Notes under the pieces: model-generated
What the model saw: only the letters and a program-made list of their open reading frames with translations
The model's database searches: none
Told to the model about the DNA's origin: nothing
Assembly (NCBI GenBank): GCA_028752905.1
Contig: JAQNBH010000014.1
Location: 22,291,990-22,355,989, forward strand
Direction of reading: 5' to 3'
DNA: 64,000 nt
Source: Cladorhizidae sp. MBARI D1340-BT2
Taxonomy: Eukaryota > Porifera > Demospongiae > Poecilosclerida > Cladorhizidae
Position numbers and translations under genes: made by a program
In this document: positions 1 through 11,479 of the stretch, one piece after another
Numbering within the stretch: position 1 is the stretch's first letter
Layout: every line of letters starts with the position of its first letter

Positions 1-364
1 ATACAATAAGAATTTCGCTAGGAACCATGCTATCTCGTGCTAATACCATACAATAAGAATTTCACTAGGAACTGTGCTATCTCATGCTAATACCAAATAA
101 TAAGAATTTCACTAGGAACTGTTGCTAATAATATACAATAAGAATTTCACCAGGAACCATGCTATCTCGTGCTAATACCATAAAATAAGAATTTCATTAG
201 GAGCCATGCTATCTCGTGCTAATACCATACAATAAGAATTTCACTAGAACCATGCTATCTCGTGCATAAGAATTTCACTAGGAACACTGCTATCTCGTGC
301 TAATACCATACAATAAGAATTTCACTATGAGCCATGCTATCTCGTGCTAATACCTTACAATAAA

Positions 365-402
365 GGGGCACATTGCTCTGTGTGGGACTATATATATATA
401 TA
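365..402. repeat. 38-bp non-satellite insertion in a monomer, copy 1
   Basis: Between CTTACAATAAA and ATTTCACTAG, a G+C-richer segment starting GGGGCACATTG, continuing through TGTGTGGGAC and ending in seven TA repeats interrupts the monomer. It replaces the G of AATAAGAATTTC and adds about 37 bp. It resembles no part of the 47-bp unit. It could be a captured fragment or filler DNA from break repair. CACA and TGTG flank a 6-base loop, but a 4-bp stem is too short to call a hairpin. Confidence 0.92.
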
Positions 403-2475
403 ATTTCACTAGTAACCATGCTATCTCGTGCTAATACCATAAAATAAGAATTTCACTAGGAACACTGCTATCTCGTGCTAATACCATACAATAAGAATTT
501 CACTAGGAGCCATTCTATCTTGTGATAATACCATACAATAATAATTTCACTAGGAACCATGCTATCTCGTGCTAATACCATAGAATAAGAATTTCACCAG
601 GAACCATGCTATCTCGTGCTAATACCATACAATAAGAATTTCACTAGGAGCCATGCTATCTTGTGCTAATACCATACAATAAGAATTTCACTAGGAACTG
701 TGCTATCTCATGCTAATACCAAATAATAAGAATTTCACTAGGAACTGTTGCTAATAATATACAATAAGAATTTCACCAGGAACATTGCTATCTCGTGCTA
801 TATAGTACCATACAATAAGAATTTCAACAGGAACCATGCTATCTCATGCTTATACCATACAATTGACCAGGAACCATGCTATCTCGTGCTAATACCATAC
901 AATAAGAATTTCACTAGGAGCCATGCTATCTCATGCTAATACCATAAAATAAGAATTTCACTAGGAATTGTGCTACCTCACATACAATAAGAATTTCATA
1001 AGGAGCCATGCTATCTCGTGCTAATACCATACAATAAGAATTTCACTAGGAACCAAGCTAACTCGTGCTAATACCATACAATAAGAAATTCACTAGGAGC
1101 CATGCTAACTCTTGCTAATACTATACAATAAGAATTTCACTAGGAGCCATTCTATGTCATGCTAATAGCATAAAATAAGAATTTCACCAGTAACCATGCT
1201 ATCTCGTGCTAGTACAATACAACAAGAATTTCACCAGGAACCATGCTATCTCGTGCTAATACCATACAATAAGAATTTCATTAGGAGCCTTGCTATCTCG
1301 TGCTAATACCATACAATAAGAATTTCACTAGGAACCATGCTATCTCATGCTAATACCATACAATAAGAAATTCACTAGGAGCCATGCTATCTCTTGCTAA
1401 TATCATACAATAAGAATTTCACTAGGAGCCATGCTATCTCATGCTAATACCATAAAATAAGAATTTCACTAGGAACTGTGCTATCTCATGCTAATACCAT
1501 ACAATAAGAATTTAACTAGGAGCCATTCTATCTTGTGCTAATACCATTCAATAAGAATTTCACTAGGAACCATGCTATCTCGTGCTAATACCATACAATA
1601 AGAATTTCACCAGGAACCATGCTATCTCGTGCTAATACCATACAATAAGAATTTCACCAGGAACCATGATATCTCGTGCTAATACCATACAATAAGAATT
1701 TCACTAGGAGCCATGCTATCTTGTGCTAATACCATACAATAAGAATTTCACTAGGAACTGTGCTATCTAATGCTAATACCATACAATAAGAATTTCGCTA
1801 GGAACCATGCTATCTCGTGCTAATACCTTACAATAAGAATTTCACTAGGAACTGTGCTATCTCATGCTAATACCATATAATAAGAATTTCACTAGGAACT
1901 GTTGCTAATAATATATAATAAGAATTTCACCAGGAACCATGCTATCTCGTGTTAGTACCATACAATAAGAATTTCACCAGGAACCATGCTATCTCGTTCT
2001 AATACCATACAATAAGAATTTCATTAGGAGCCATGCTATCTCGTGCTAATACCATACAATAAGAATTTAACTTAGAACCATGCTATCTCGTGCTAATACC
2101 ATACAATAAGAAATTCACTAGGAGCCATGCTATCTCTTTCTAATACCATACAATAAGAATTTCACTAGGAGCCATGCTATCTCGTGATAATACCATACAA
2201 AAAGAATTTCACTAGGAACTGTGCTATCTGCTGCTAATACCATACAATAAGAATTTCACTAGGAGCCATGCTATCTCTCGCTAATACATACAATAAGAAT
2301 TTCACTAGGAGCCATGCTATCTCGTGCTAATACCATACAATAAGAAATTCACTAGGAGCCATGCTATCTCTTGCTAATACCATACAATAAGAATTTCACT
2401 AGGTGCCATGCTATCTCGTGCTAATACCATACAATAAGAACTTCACTAGGAACCTTGCTATCTAATGCTAATACC

Positions 2476-2522
2476 ATACAATAAGAATTTCACTAGGAAC
2501 CATGCTATCTCGTGCTAATACC
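2476..2522 (+). repeat. Representative consensus monomer (GGAACC / CTCGTG type)
   Basis: This copy carries the commonest base at each position and is offered as the reference unit. It has one CpG (in CTCGTG), one CTAG tetranucleotide, an AT-rich half (ATACAATAAGAATTTC) and a more mixed half containing two direct TGCTA words separated by five bases. The TGCTA pair is direct, not inverted, so the monomer has no obvious hairpin. Common substitutions elsewhere are T to C in CACTAGG (CACCAGG), A to G in GGAACC (GGAGCC), CAC to CGC before TAGG, and changes at the CpG. Confidence 0.95.
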
Positions 2523-3360
2523 ATACAATAAGAATTTCACTAGGAACTGTGCTATCTCATGCTAATTACCATATAATAAGAATTTCAATAGGAACTGTGC
2601 TATCTCATGCTAATACCATAGAATAAGAATTTCACCAGGAACCATGCTATCTCGTGCTAATACCTTACAATAAGAATTTCACTAGTAACCATGCTATCTC
2701 GTGCTAATACCATAAAATAAGAATTTCACTAGGAAACTGCTATCTCGTGCTAATACCATACAATAAGAATTTCACTAGGAGCCATTCTATCCTGTGCTAA
2801 TACAATACAATAAGAATTTCACCAGGAACCATGCTATCTCGTGCTAATACCATAGAATAAGAATTTCACCAGGAACCATGATATATCGTGCTAATACCAT
2901 ACAATAAGAATTTCACTAGGAGCCATGCTATCTTGTGCTAACACCATACAATAAGAATTTCACTAGGAACTGTGCTGTCTAATGCTAATACCATACAATA
3001 AGAATTTCGCTAGGAACCATGCTATCTCGTGCTAATACCATACAATAAGAATTTCACTAGGAACTGTGCTATCTCATGCTAATACCAAATAATAAGAATT
3101 TCACTAGGAACTGTTGCTAATAATATACAATAAGAATTTCACCAGGAACCATGCTATCTAGTGCTAATACCAGAATTTCATTAGGAGCCATGCTATCTCG
3201 TGCTAATACCATACAATAAGAATTTCACTAGAACCATGCTATCTCGTGCTAATACCATAAAATAAGAATTTCACTAGGAACACTGCTATCTCGTGCTAAT
3301 ACCATACAATAAGAATTTCACTATGAGCCATGCTATCTCGTGCTAATACCTTACAATAAA

Positions 3361-3398
3361 GCGGCACATTGCTCTGTGTGGGACTATATATATATATA
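3361..3398. repeat. 38-bp insertion, copy 2 (GCGG variant)
   Basis: Same site and length as copy 1, with C for the second G (GCGGCAC). The following monomer also differs (GTAACCAAGC). The variant is shared only with 9189, its 5,828-bp partner. Confidence 0.92.
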
Positions 3399-4560
3399 AT
3401 TTCACTAGTAACCAAGCTATCTCGTGCTAATACCATAAAATAAGAATTTCACTAGGAACACTGCTATCTCGTGATAATACCATACAATAATAATTTCACT
3501 AGGAACCATGCTATCTCGTGCTAATACCATAGAATAAGAATTTCACCAGGAACCATGCTATCTCGTGCTAATACCATACAATAAGAATTTCACTAGGAGC
3601 CATGCTATCTTGTGCTAATACCATACAATAAGAATTTCACTAGGAACTGTGCTATCTAATGTTAATACCATACAATAAGAATTTCGCTAGGAACCATGCT
3701 ATCTCGTGCTAATACCATACAATAAGAATTTCACTAGGAACTGTGCTATCTCATGCTAATACCAAATAATAAGAATTTCACTAGGAACTGTTGCTAATAA
3801 TATACAATAAGAATTTCACCAGGAACCATGCTATTTCGTGCTATATAGTACCATACAATAAGAATTTCACCAGGAACCATGCTATCTCGTGCTAATACCA
3901 TACAATAAGAATTTCATTAGGAGCCATGCTATCTCGTGCTAATACCATACAATAAGAATTTCACTGGGAACCATGGTATCTCGTGCTAATACCATACAAT
4001 AAGAAATTCACTAGGATCCATGATATCTCTTTCTAATACCATACAATAAGAATTTCACTAGGAGCCATGCTATCTCGTGCTAATACCTTACAATAATAAT
4101 TTCACTAGGAAATGTGCTATCTGATGCTAATACCATACAATAAGAATTTCACTAGGAGCCATGCTATCTCTTGCTAATACCATACAATAAGAATTTCACT
4201 AGAAGCCATGCTGTCTTGTGCTAATACCATACAATAAGAATTTCACTACGAACTGCGCTATCTCATGTTAATACCATACAATAAGAATTTAACTAGGAAC
4301 CATGCTATCTCGTGCTAATACCATACAACAATAAGAATTTCACCAGGAACCATGCTATCTCGTGCTAATACCATACAATAAGAATTTCACTAGGAGCCAT
4401 GCTATCTCTTGCTAATACCATACAATAAGAATTTCACTAGGAACTGTGCTATCTCGTGCTAATACCATACAATAAGAATTTTATTAGGAGCCATGCTATC
4501 TCGTGCTAATACCATATAATAAGAACTTCACTAGGAACCATGCTATCTAATGCTAATACC

Positions 4561-5828
4561 ATAAAATAAGAATTTCACTAGGAACACTGCTAACTCGTGC
4601 TAATACCATACAATAAGAATTTTACTAGGAGCCATTCTATCTTGTGCTAATACCATACAATAAGAATTTCACTAGGAACCATGCTATCTCGTGCTAATAC
4701 CATAGAATAAGAATTTCACCAGGAACCATGCTATCTCATGCTAATACCATACAATAAGAATTTCACTAGGAGCCATGCTATCTTGTGCTAATACCATACA
4801 ATAAGAATTTCACTAGGAACTGTGCTATCTAATGCTAATATCATACAATAAGAATTTCGCTAGGAACCATGCTATCTCGTGCTAATACCATACAATAAGA
4901 ATTTCACTAGGAACTGTGCTATCTAATGCTAATATCATACAATAAGAAATTCACTAGGAGCCATGCTATCTCTTTCTAATACCATACAATAAGAATTTCA
5001 CTAGGAGCCATGCTATCTCGTGATAATACCATACAAAAAGAATTTCACTAGGAACTGTGCTATCTGCTGCTAATACCATACAATAAGAATTTCACTAGGA
5101 GCCATGCTATCTCTTGCTAATACATACAATAAGAATTTCACTAGGAGCCATGCTATCTCGTGCTAATACCATACAATAAGAAATTCACTAGGAGCCATGC
5201 TATCTCTTGCTAATACCATACAATAAGAATTTCACTAGGTGCCATGCTATCTCGTGCTAATACCATACAATAAGAACTTCACTAGGAACCATGCTATCTA
5301 ATGCTAATACCATACAATAAGAATTTCACTAGGAACCATGCTATCTCGTGCTAATACCATACAATAAGAATTTCACTAGGAACTGTGCTATCTCATGCTA
5401 ATTACCATATAATAAGAATTTCAATAGGAACTGTGCTATCTCATGCTAATACCATAGAATAAGAATTTCACCAGGAACCATGCTATCTCGTGCTAATACC
5501 TTACAATAAGAATTTCACTAGTAACCATGCTATCTCGTGCTAATACCATAAAATAAGAATTTCACTAGGAAACTGCTATCTCGTGCTAATACCATACAAT
5601 AAGAATTTCACTAGAAGCCATTCTATCTTGTGCTAATACAATACAATAAGAATTTCACCAGGAACCATGCTATCTCGTGCTAATACCATAGAATAAGAAT
5701 TTCACCAGGAACCATGATATCTCGTGCTAATACCATACAATAAGAATTTCACTAGGAATCATGCTATCTTGTGCTAACACCATACAATAAGAATTTCACT
5801 AGGAACTGTGCTATCTAATGCTAATACC
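4561..5828. repeat. Satellite linker related to 1.7-3.0 kb
   Basis: This stretch follows a type-order break: around 4930 an AACTGTGCTATCTAATG monomer is followed by a GAAATTCAC monomer instead of the usual TTTCGCTAGG one. From 4948 it aligns with 2111 onward at an offset of about 2,837 bp, with small differences (AGAAGCC for AGGAGCC; CTTGTG for CCTGTG). It is therefore an older, more diverged duplicate than the 5,828-bp pair. No gene or foreign sequence is visible. Confidence 0.75.
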
Positions 5829-6192
5829 ATACAATAAGAATTTCGCTAGGAACCATGCTATCTCGTGCTAATACCATACAATAAGAATTTCACTAGGAAC
5901 TGTGCTATCTCATGCTAATACCAAATAATAAGAATTTCACTAGGAACTGTTGCTAATAATATACAATAAGAATTTCACCAGGAACCATGCTATCTCGTGC
6001 TAATACCATAAAATAAGAATTTCATTAGGAGCCATGCTATCTCGTGCTAATACCATACAATAAGAATTTCACTAGAACCATGCTATCTCGTGCATAAGAA
6101 TTTCACTAGGAACACTGCTATCTCGTGCTAATACCATACAATAAGAATTTCACTATGAGCCATGCTATCTCGTGCTAATACCTTACAATAAA

Positions 6193-6230
6193 GGGGCACA
6201 TTGCTCTGTGTGGGACTATATATATATATA
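6193..6230. repeat. 38-bp insertion, copy 3
   Basis: This is the 5,828-bp duplicate of copy 1, with the same sequence and the same 12-bp deletion upstream (CTCGTGCATAAG near 6090). Confidence 0.92.
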
Positions 6231-9188
6231 ATTTCACTAGTAACCATGCTATCTCGTGCTAATACCATAAAATAAGAATTTCACTAGGAACACTGCTATC
6301 TCGTGCTAATACCATACAATAAGAATTTCACTAGGAGCCATTCTATCTTGTGATAATACCATACAATAATAATTTCACTAGGAACCATGCTATCTCGTGC
6401 TAATACCATAGAATAAGAATTTCACCAGGAACCATGCTATCTCGTGCTAATACCATACAATAAGAATTTCACTAGGAGCCATGCTATCTTGTGCTAATAC
6501 CATACAATAAGAATTTCACTAGGAACTGTGCTATCTCATGCTAATACCAAATAATAAGAATTTCACTAGGAACTGTTGCTAATAATATACAATAAGAATT
6601 TCACCAGGAACATTGCTATCTCGTGCTATATAGTACCATACAATAAGAATTTCAACAGGAACCATGCTATCTCATGCTTATACCATACAATTGACCAGGA
6701 ACCATGCTATCTCGTGCTAATACCATACAATAAGAATTTCACTAGGAGCCATGCTATCTCATGCTAATACCATAAAATAAGAATTTCACTAGGAATTGTG
6801 CTACCTCACATACAATAAGAATTTCATAAGGAGCCATGCTATCTCGTGCTAATACCATACAATAAGAATTTCACTAGGAACCAAGCTAACTCGTGCTAAT
6901 ACCATACAATAAGAAATTCACTAGGAGCCATGCTAACTCTTGCTAATACTATACAATAAGAATTTCACTAGGAGCCATTCTATGTCATGCTAATAGCATA
7001 AAATAAGAATTTCACCAGTAACCATGCTATCTCGTGCTAGTACAATACAACAAGAATTTCACCAGGAACCATGCTATCTCGTGCTAATACCATACAATAA
7101 GAATTTCATTAGGAGCCTTGCTATCTCGTGCTAATACCATACAATAAGAATTTCACTAGGAACCATGCTATCTCATGCTAATACCATACAATAAGAAATT
7201 CACTAGGAGCCATGCTATCTCTTGCTAATATCATACAATAAGAATTTCACTAGGAGCCATGCTATCTCATGCTAATACCATAAAATAAGAATTTCACTAG
7301 GAACTGTGCTATCTCATGCTAATACCATACAATAAGAATTTAACTAGGAGCCATTCTATCTTGTGCTAATACCATTCAATAAGAATTTCACTAGGAACCA
7401 TGCTATCTCGTGCTAATACCATACAATAAGAATTTCACCAGGAACCATGCTATCTCGTGCTAATACCATACAATAAGAATTTCACCAGGAACCATGATAT
7501 CTCGTGCTAATACCATACAATAAGAATTTCACTAGGAGCCATGCTATCTTGTGCTAATACCATACAATAAGAATTTCACTAGGAACTGTGCTATCTAATG
7601 CTAATACCATACAATAAGAATTTCGCTAGGAACCATGCTATCTCGTGCTAATACCTTACAATAAGAATTTCACTAGGAACTGTGCTATCTCATGCTAATA
7701 CCATATAATAAGAATTTCACTAGGAACTGTTGCTAATAATATATAATAAGAATTTCACCAGGAACCATGCTATCTCGTGTTAGTACCATACAATAAGAAT
7801 TTCACCAGGAACCATGCTATCTCGTTCTAATACCATACAATAAGAATTTCATTAGGAGCCATGCTATCTCGTGCTAATACCATACAATAAGAATTTAACT
7901 TAGAACCATGCTATCTCGTGCTAATACCATACAATAAGAAATTCACTAGGAGCCATGCTATCTCTTTCTAATACCATACAATAAGAATTTCACTAGGAGC
8001 CATGCTATCTCGTGATAATACCATACAAAAAGAATTTCACTAGGAACTGTGCTATCTGCTGCTAATACCATACAATAAGAATTTCACTAGGAGCCATGCT
8101 ATCTCTCGCTAATACATACAATAAGAATTTCACTAGGAGCCATGCTATCTCGTGCTAATACCATACAATAAGAAATTCACTAGGAGCCATGCTATCTCTT
8201 GCTAATACCATACAATAAGAATTTCACTAGGTGCCATGCTATCTCGTGCTAATACCATACAATAAGAACTTCACTAGGAACCTTGCTATCTAATGCTAAT
8301 ACCATACAATAAGAATTTCACTAGGAACCATGCTATCTCGTGCTAATACCATACAATAAGAATTTCACTAGGAACTGTGCTATCTCATGCTAATTACCAT
8401 ATAATAAGAATTTCAATAGGAACTGTGCTATCTCATGCTAATACCATAGAATAAGAATTTCACCAGGAACCATGCTATCTCGTGCTAATACCTTACAATA
8501 AGAATTTCACTAGTAACCATGCTATCTCGTGCTAATACCATAAAATAAGAATTTCACTAGGAAACTGCTATCTCGTGCTAATACCATACAATAAGAATTT
8601 CACTAGGAGCCATTCTATCCTGTGCTAATACAATACAATAAGAATTTCACCAGGAACCATGCTATCTCGTGCTAATACCATAGAATAAGAATTTCACCAG
8701 GAACCATGATATATCGTGCTAATACCATACAATAAGAATTTCACTAGGAGCCATGCTATCTTGTGCTAACACCATACAATAAGAATTTCACTAGGAACTG
8801 TGCTGTCTAATGCTAATACCATACAATAAGAATTTCGCTAGGAACCATGCTATCTCGTGCTAATACCATACAATAAGAATTTCACTAGGAACTGTGCTAT
8901 CTCATGCTAATACCAAATAATAAGAATTTCACTAGGAACTGTTGCTAATAATATACAATAAGAATTTCACCAGGAACCATGCTATCTAGTGCTAATACCA
9001 GAATTTCATTAGGAGCCATGCTATCTCGTGCTAATACCATACAATAAGAATTTCACTAGAACCATGCTATCTCGTGCTAATACCATAAAATAAGAATTTC
9101 ACTAGGAACACTGCTATCTCGTGCTAATACCATACAATAAGAATTTCACTATGAGCCATGCTATCTCGTGCTAATACCTTACAATAAA

Positions 9189-9226
9189 GCGGCACATTGC
9201 TCTGTGTGGGACTATATATATATATA
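9189..9226. repeat. 38-bp insertion, copy 4 (GCGG variant)
   Basis: This is the 5,828-bp duplicate of copy 2 and carries the same G-to-C change. It is the last copy before a 21-kb stretch without the insertion. Confidence 0.92.
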
Positions 9227-9476
9227 ATTTCACTAGTAACCAAGCTATCTCGTGCTAATACCATAAAATAAGAATTTCACTAGGAACACTGCTATCTCGT
9301 GATAATACCATACAATAATAATTTCACTAGGAACCATGCTATCTCGTGCTAATACCATAGAATAAGAATTTCACCAGGAACCATGCTATCTCGTGCTAAT
9401 ACCATACAATAAGAATTTCACTAGGAGCCATGCTATCTTGTGCTAATACCATACAATAAGAATTTCACTAGGAACT

Positions 9477-11479
9477 GTGCTATCTAATGTTAATACCATA
9501 CAATAAGAATTTCGCTAGGAACCATGCTATCTCGTGCTAATACCATACAATAAGAATTTCACTAGGAACTGTGCTATCTCATGCTAATACCAAATAATAA
9601 GAATTTCACTAGGAACTGTTGCTAATAATATACAATAAGAATTTCACCAGGAACCATGCTATTTCGTGCTATATAGTACCATACAATAAGAATTTCACCA
9701 GGAACCATGCTATCTCGTGCTAATACCATACAATAAGAATTTCATTAGGAGCCATGCTATCTCGTGCTAATACCATACAATAAGAATTTCACTGGGAACC
9801 ATGGTATCTCGTGCTAATACCATACAATAAGAAATTCACTAGGATCCATGATATCTCTTTCTAATACCATACAATAAGAATTTCACTAGGAGCCATGCTA
9901 TCTCGTGCTAATACCTTACAATAATAATTTCACTAGGAAATGTGCTATCTGATGCTAATACCATACAATAAGAATTTCACTAGGAGCCATGCTATCTCTT
10001 GCTAATACCATACAATAAGAATTTCACTAGAAGCCATGCTGTCTTGTGCTAATACCATACAATAAGAATTTCACTACGAACTGCGCTATCTCATGTTAAT
10101 ACCATACAATAAGAATTTAACTAGGAACCATGCTATCTCGTGCTAATACCATACAACAATAAGAATTTCACCAGGAACCATGCTATCTCGTGCTAATACC
10201 ATACAATAAGAATTTCACTAGGAGCCATGCTATCTCTTGCTAATACCATACAATAAGAATTTCACTAGGAACTGTGCTATCTCGTGCTAATACCATACAA
10301 TAAGAATTTTATTAGGAGCCATGCTATCTCGTGCTAATACCATATAATAAGAACTTCACTAGGAACCATGCTATCTAATGCTAATACCATACAATAAGAA
10401 TTTCACTAGGAACAGTGCTATCTCGTGCTAATACCATACAATAAGAATTTCACTAGGAACTGTGCTATCTCATGCTAATTACCATATAATAAGAATTTCA
10501 CTAGGAACTGTGCTATCTCATGCTAATACCATAGAATAAGAATTTCACCAGCAACCATGCTATCTCGTGCTAGTACAATACAATAAGAATTTCACCAGGA
10601 ACCATGCTATCTCGTGCTAATACCATACAATAAGATTTCATTAGGATCCTTGCTATCTCGTGCTAATACCATACAATAAGAATTTCACTAGGAACCATGC
10701 TATCTCGTTCTAATACCATAAAATAAGAATTTCACTAGGAACTGAGCTATCTCGTGCTAATACCATACAATAAGAATTTCACTAGGAGCCATTCTATCTT
10801 GTGCTAATACAATACAATAAAAATTTCACTAGGAACCATGCTATCTCGTGCTAATACCATACAATTGACCAGGAACCATGCTATTTCGTTCTAATACCAT
10901 ACAATAAGAATTCCACTAGGAGCCATGCTATCTCATGCTAATACCATAAAATAAGAATTTCACTAGGAACTGTGCTATCTCACATACAATAAGAATTTCA
11001 TTAGGAGCCATGCTATCTCGTGCTAATACCATACAATAAGAATTTCACTAGGAACCAAGCTAACTCGTGCTAATACCATACAATAAGAAATTCACTAGGA
11101 GCCATGCTATCTCTTGCTAATACCATACAATAAGAATTTCACTAGGAGCCATGCTAACTCATGCTAATACCATAAAATAAGAATTTCACTAGGAACTGTT
11201 CTATCTCATGCTAATACCATACAATAAGAATTTCACTAGGAGCCATTCTATCTCATGCTAATAGCATAAAATAAGAATTTCACTAGGAACTGTGCTATCT
11301 CATGCTAATACCATACAATAAGAATTTCACTAGGAGCCATTCTATCTTGTGCTAATACCATACAATAAGAATTTAACTAGGAACCATGCTATCTCATGCT
11401 AATACCATACAATAATAATTTCACCAGGTACCGTTCTATCTCATGCTAATACCATACAATAAGAATTTCACTAGGAACT
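9477..11479. repeat. 2,003-bp tandem duplication, first copy
   Basis: Landmarks recur at an offset of exactly 2,003 bp: the CTAATGTT variant (9488 to 11491), the truncated monomer (10863 to 12866) and the GGTACCG variant (11427 to 13430). The junction lies inside homologous monomers, so boundaries are uncertain by about one unit. It includes the end of the second 5,828-bp copy and then new satellite, so this event came after or independently of that duplication. Confidence 0.9.

Larger units (their letters stand above)
1..4560. repeat. 5,828-bp tandem duplication, first copy (matched part)
   Basis: Everything from 1 to about 4560 recurs at an offset of exactly 5,828 bp. Landmarks checked are the 38-bp insertions (365 to 6193; 3361 to 9189), the truncated monomer (861 to 6689), the AACTTAG monomer (2069 to 7897) and private variants such as CTATCCTGTG near 2790 and 8618. 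The match ends at 4561, where ATAAAATAAG in this copy meets ATACAATAAG at 10389. The remainder of the unit, 4561-5828, is related satellite that is not part of the second copy. I found no substitution between copies in the stretches compared by eye. Confidence 0.9.
5829..10388. repeat. 5,828-bp tandem duplication, second copy
   Basis: This is the near-identical partner of 1-4560. It carries the same two 38-bp insertions, including the GCGG variant at 9189 that matches 3361, which shows that both variant and canonical insertions already existed before the duplication. After 10388 the array changes to a different HOR that begins with a GGAACAGTGC monomer. Confidence 0.9.

Noticed and set aside
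1..47. CENP-B box in the CGCTAGG monomers
   Set aside because: TTTCG is present but the downstream A and CGGG required by the box are absent: the sequence continues CTAGGAACC.
365..402. TATA-box promoter or transposon terminal sequence in the 38-bp insertion
   Set aside because: The TA run is a simple dinucleotide repeat. I see no terminal inverted repeats, no convincing target-site duplication and no downstream gene.
748..939. A 63-codon open frame from a TTG start, recurring at 6576, 14795, 16696, 21578, 27597, 32943, 43501, 46238 and 57168
   Set aside because: It is satellite sequence in which three variant monomers happen to lose the TAA of TGC-TAA. The peptide simply repeats the translated monomer (YNKNFTRNHAIS words). 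It recurs because the HOR was duplicated, begins at TTG, and has no ribosome-binding site or gene context.
2476..2522. Hairpin or dyad in the monomer
   Set aside because: The two TGCTA words are direct, not inverted. GAATTTC is only an imperfect palindrome, and CTAG alone is too short.
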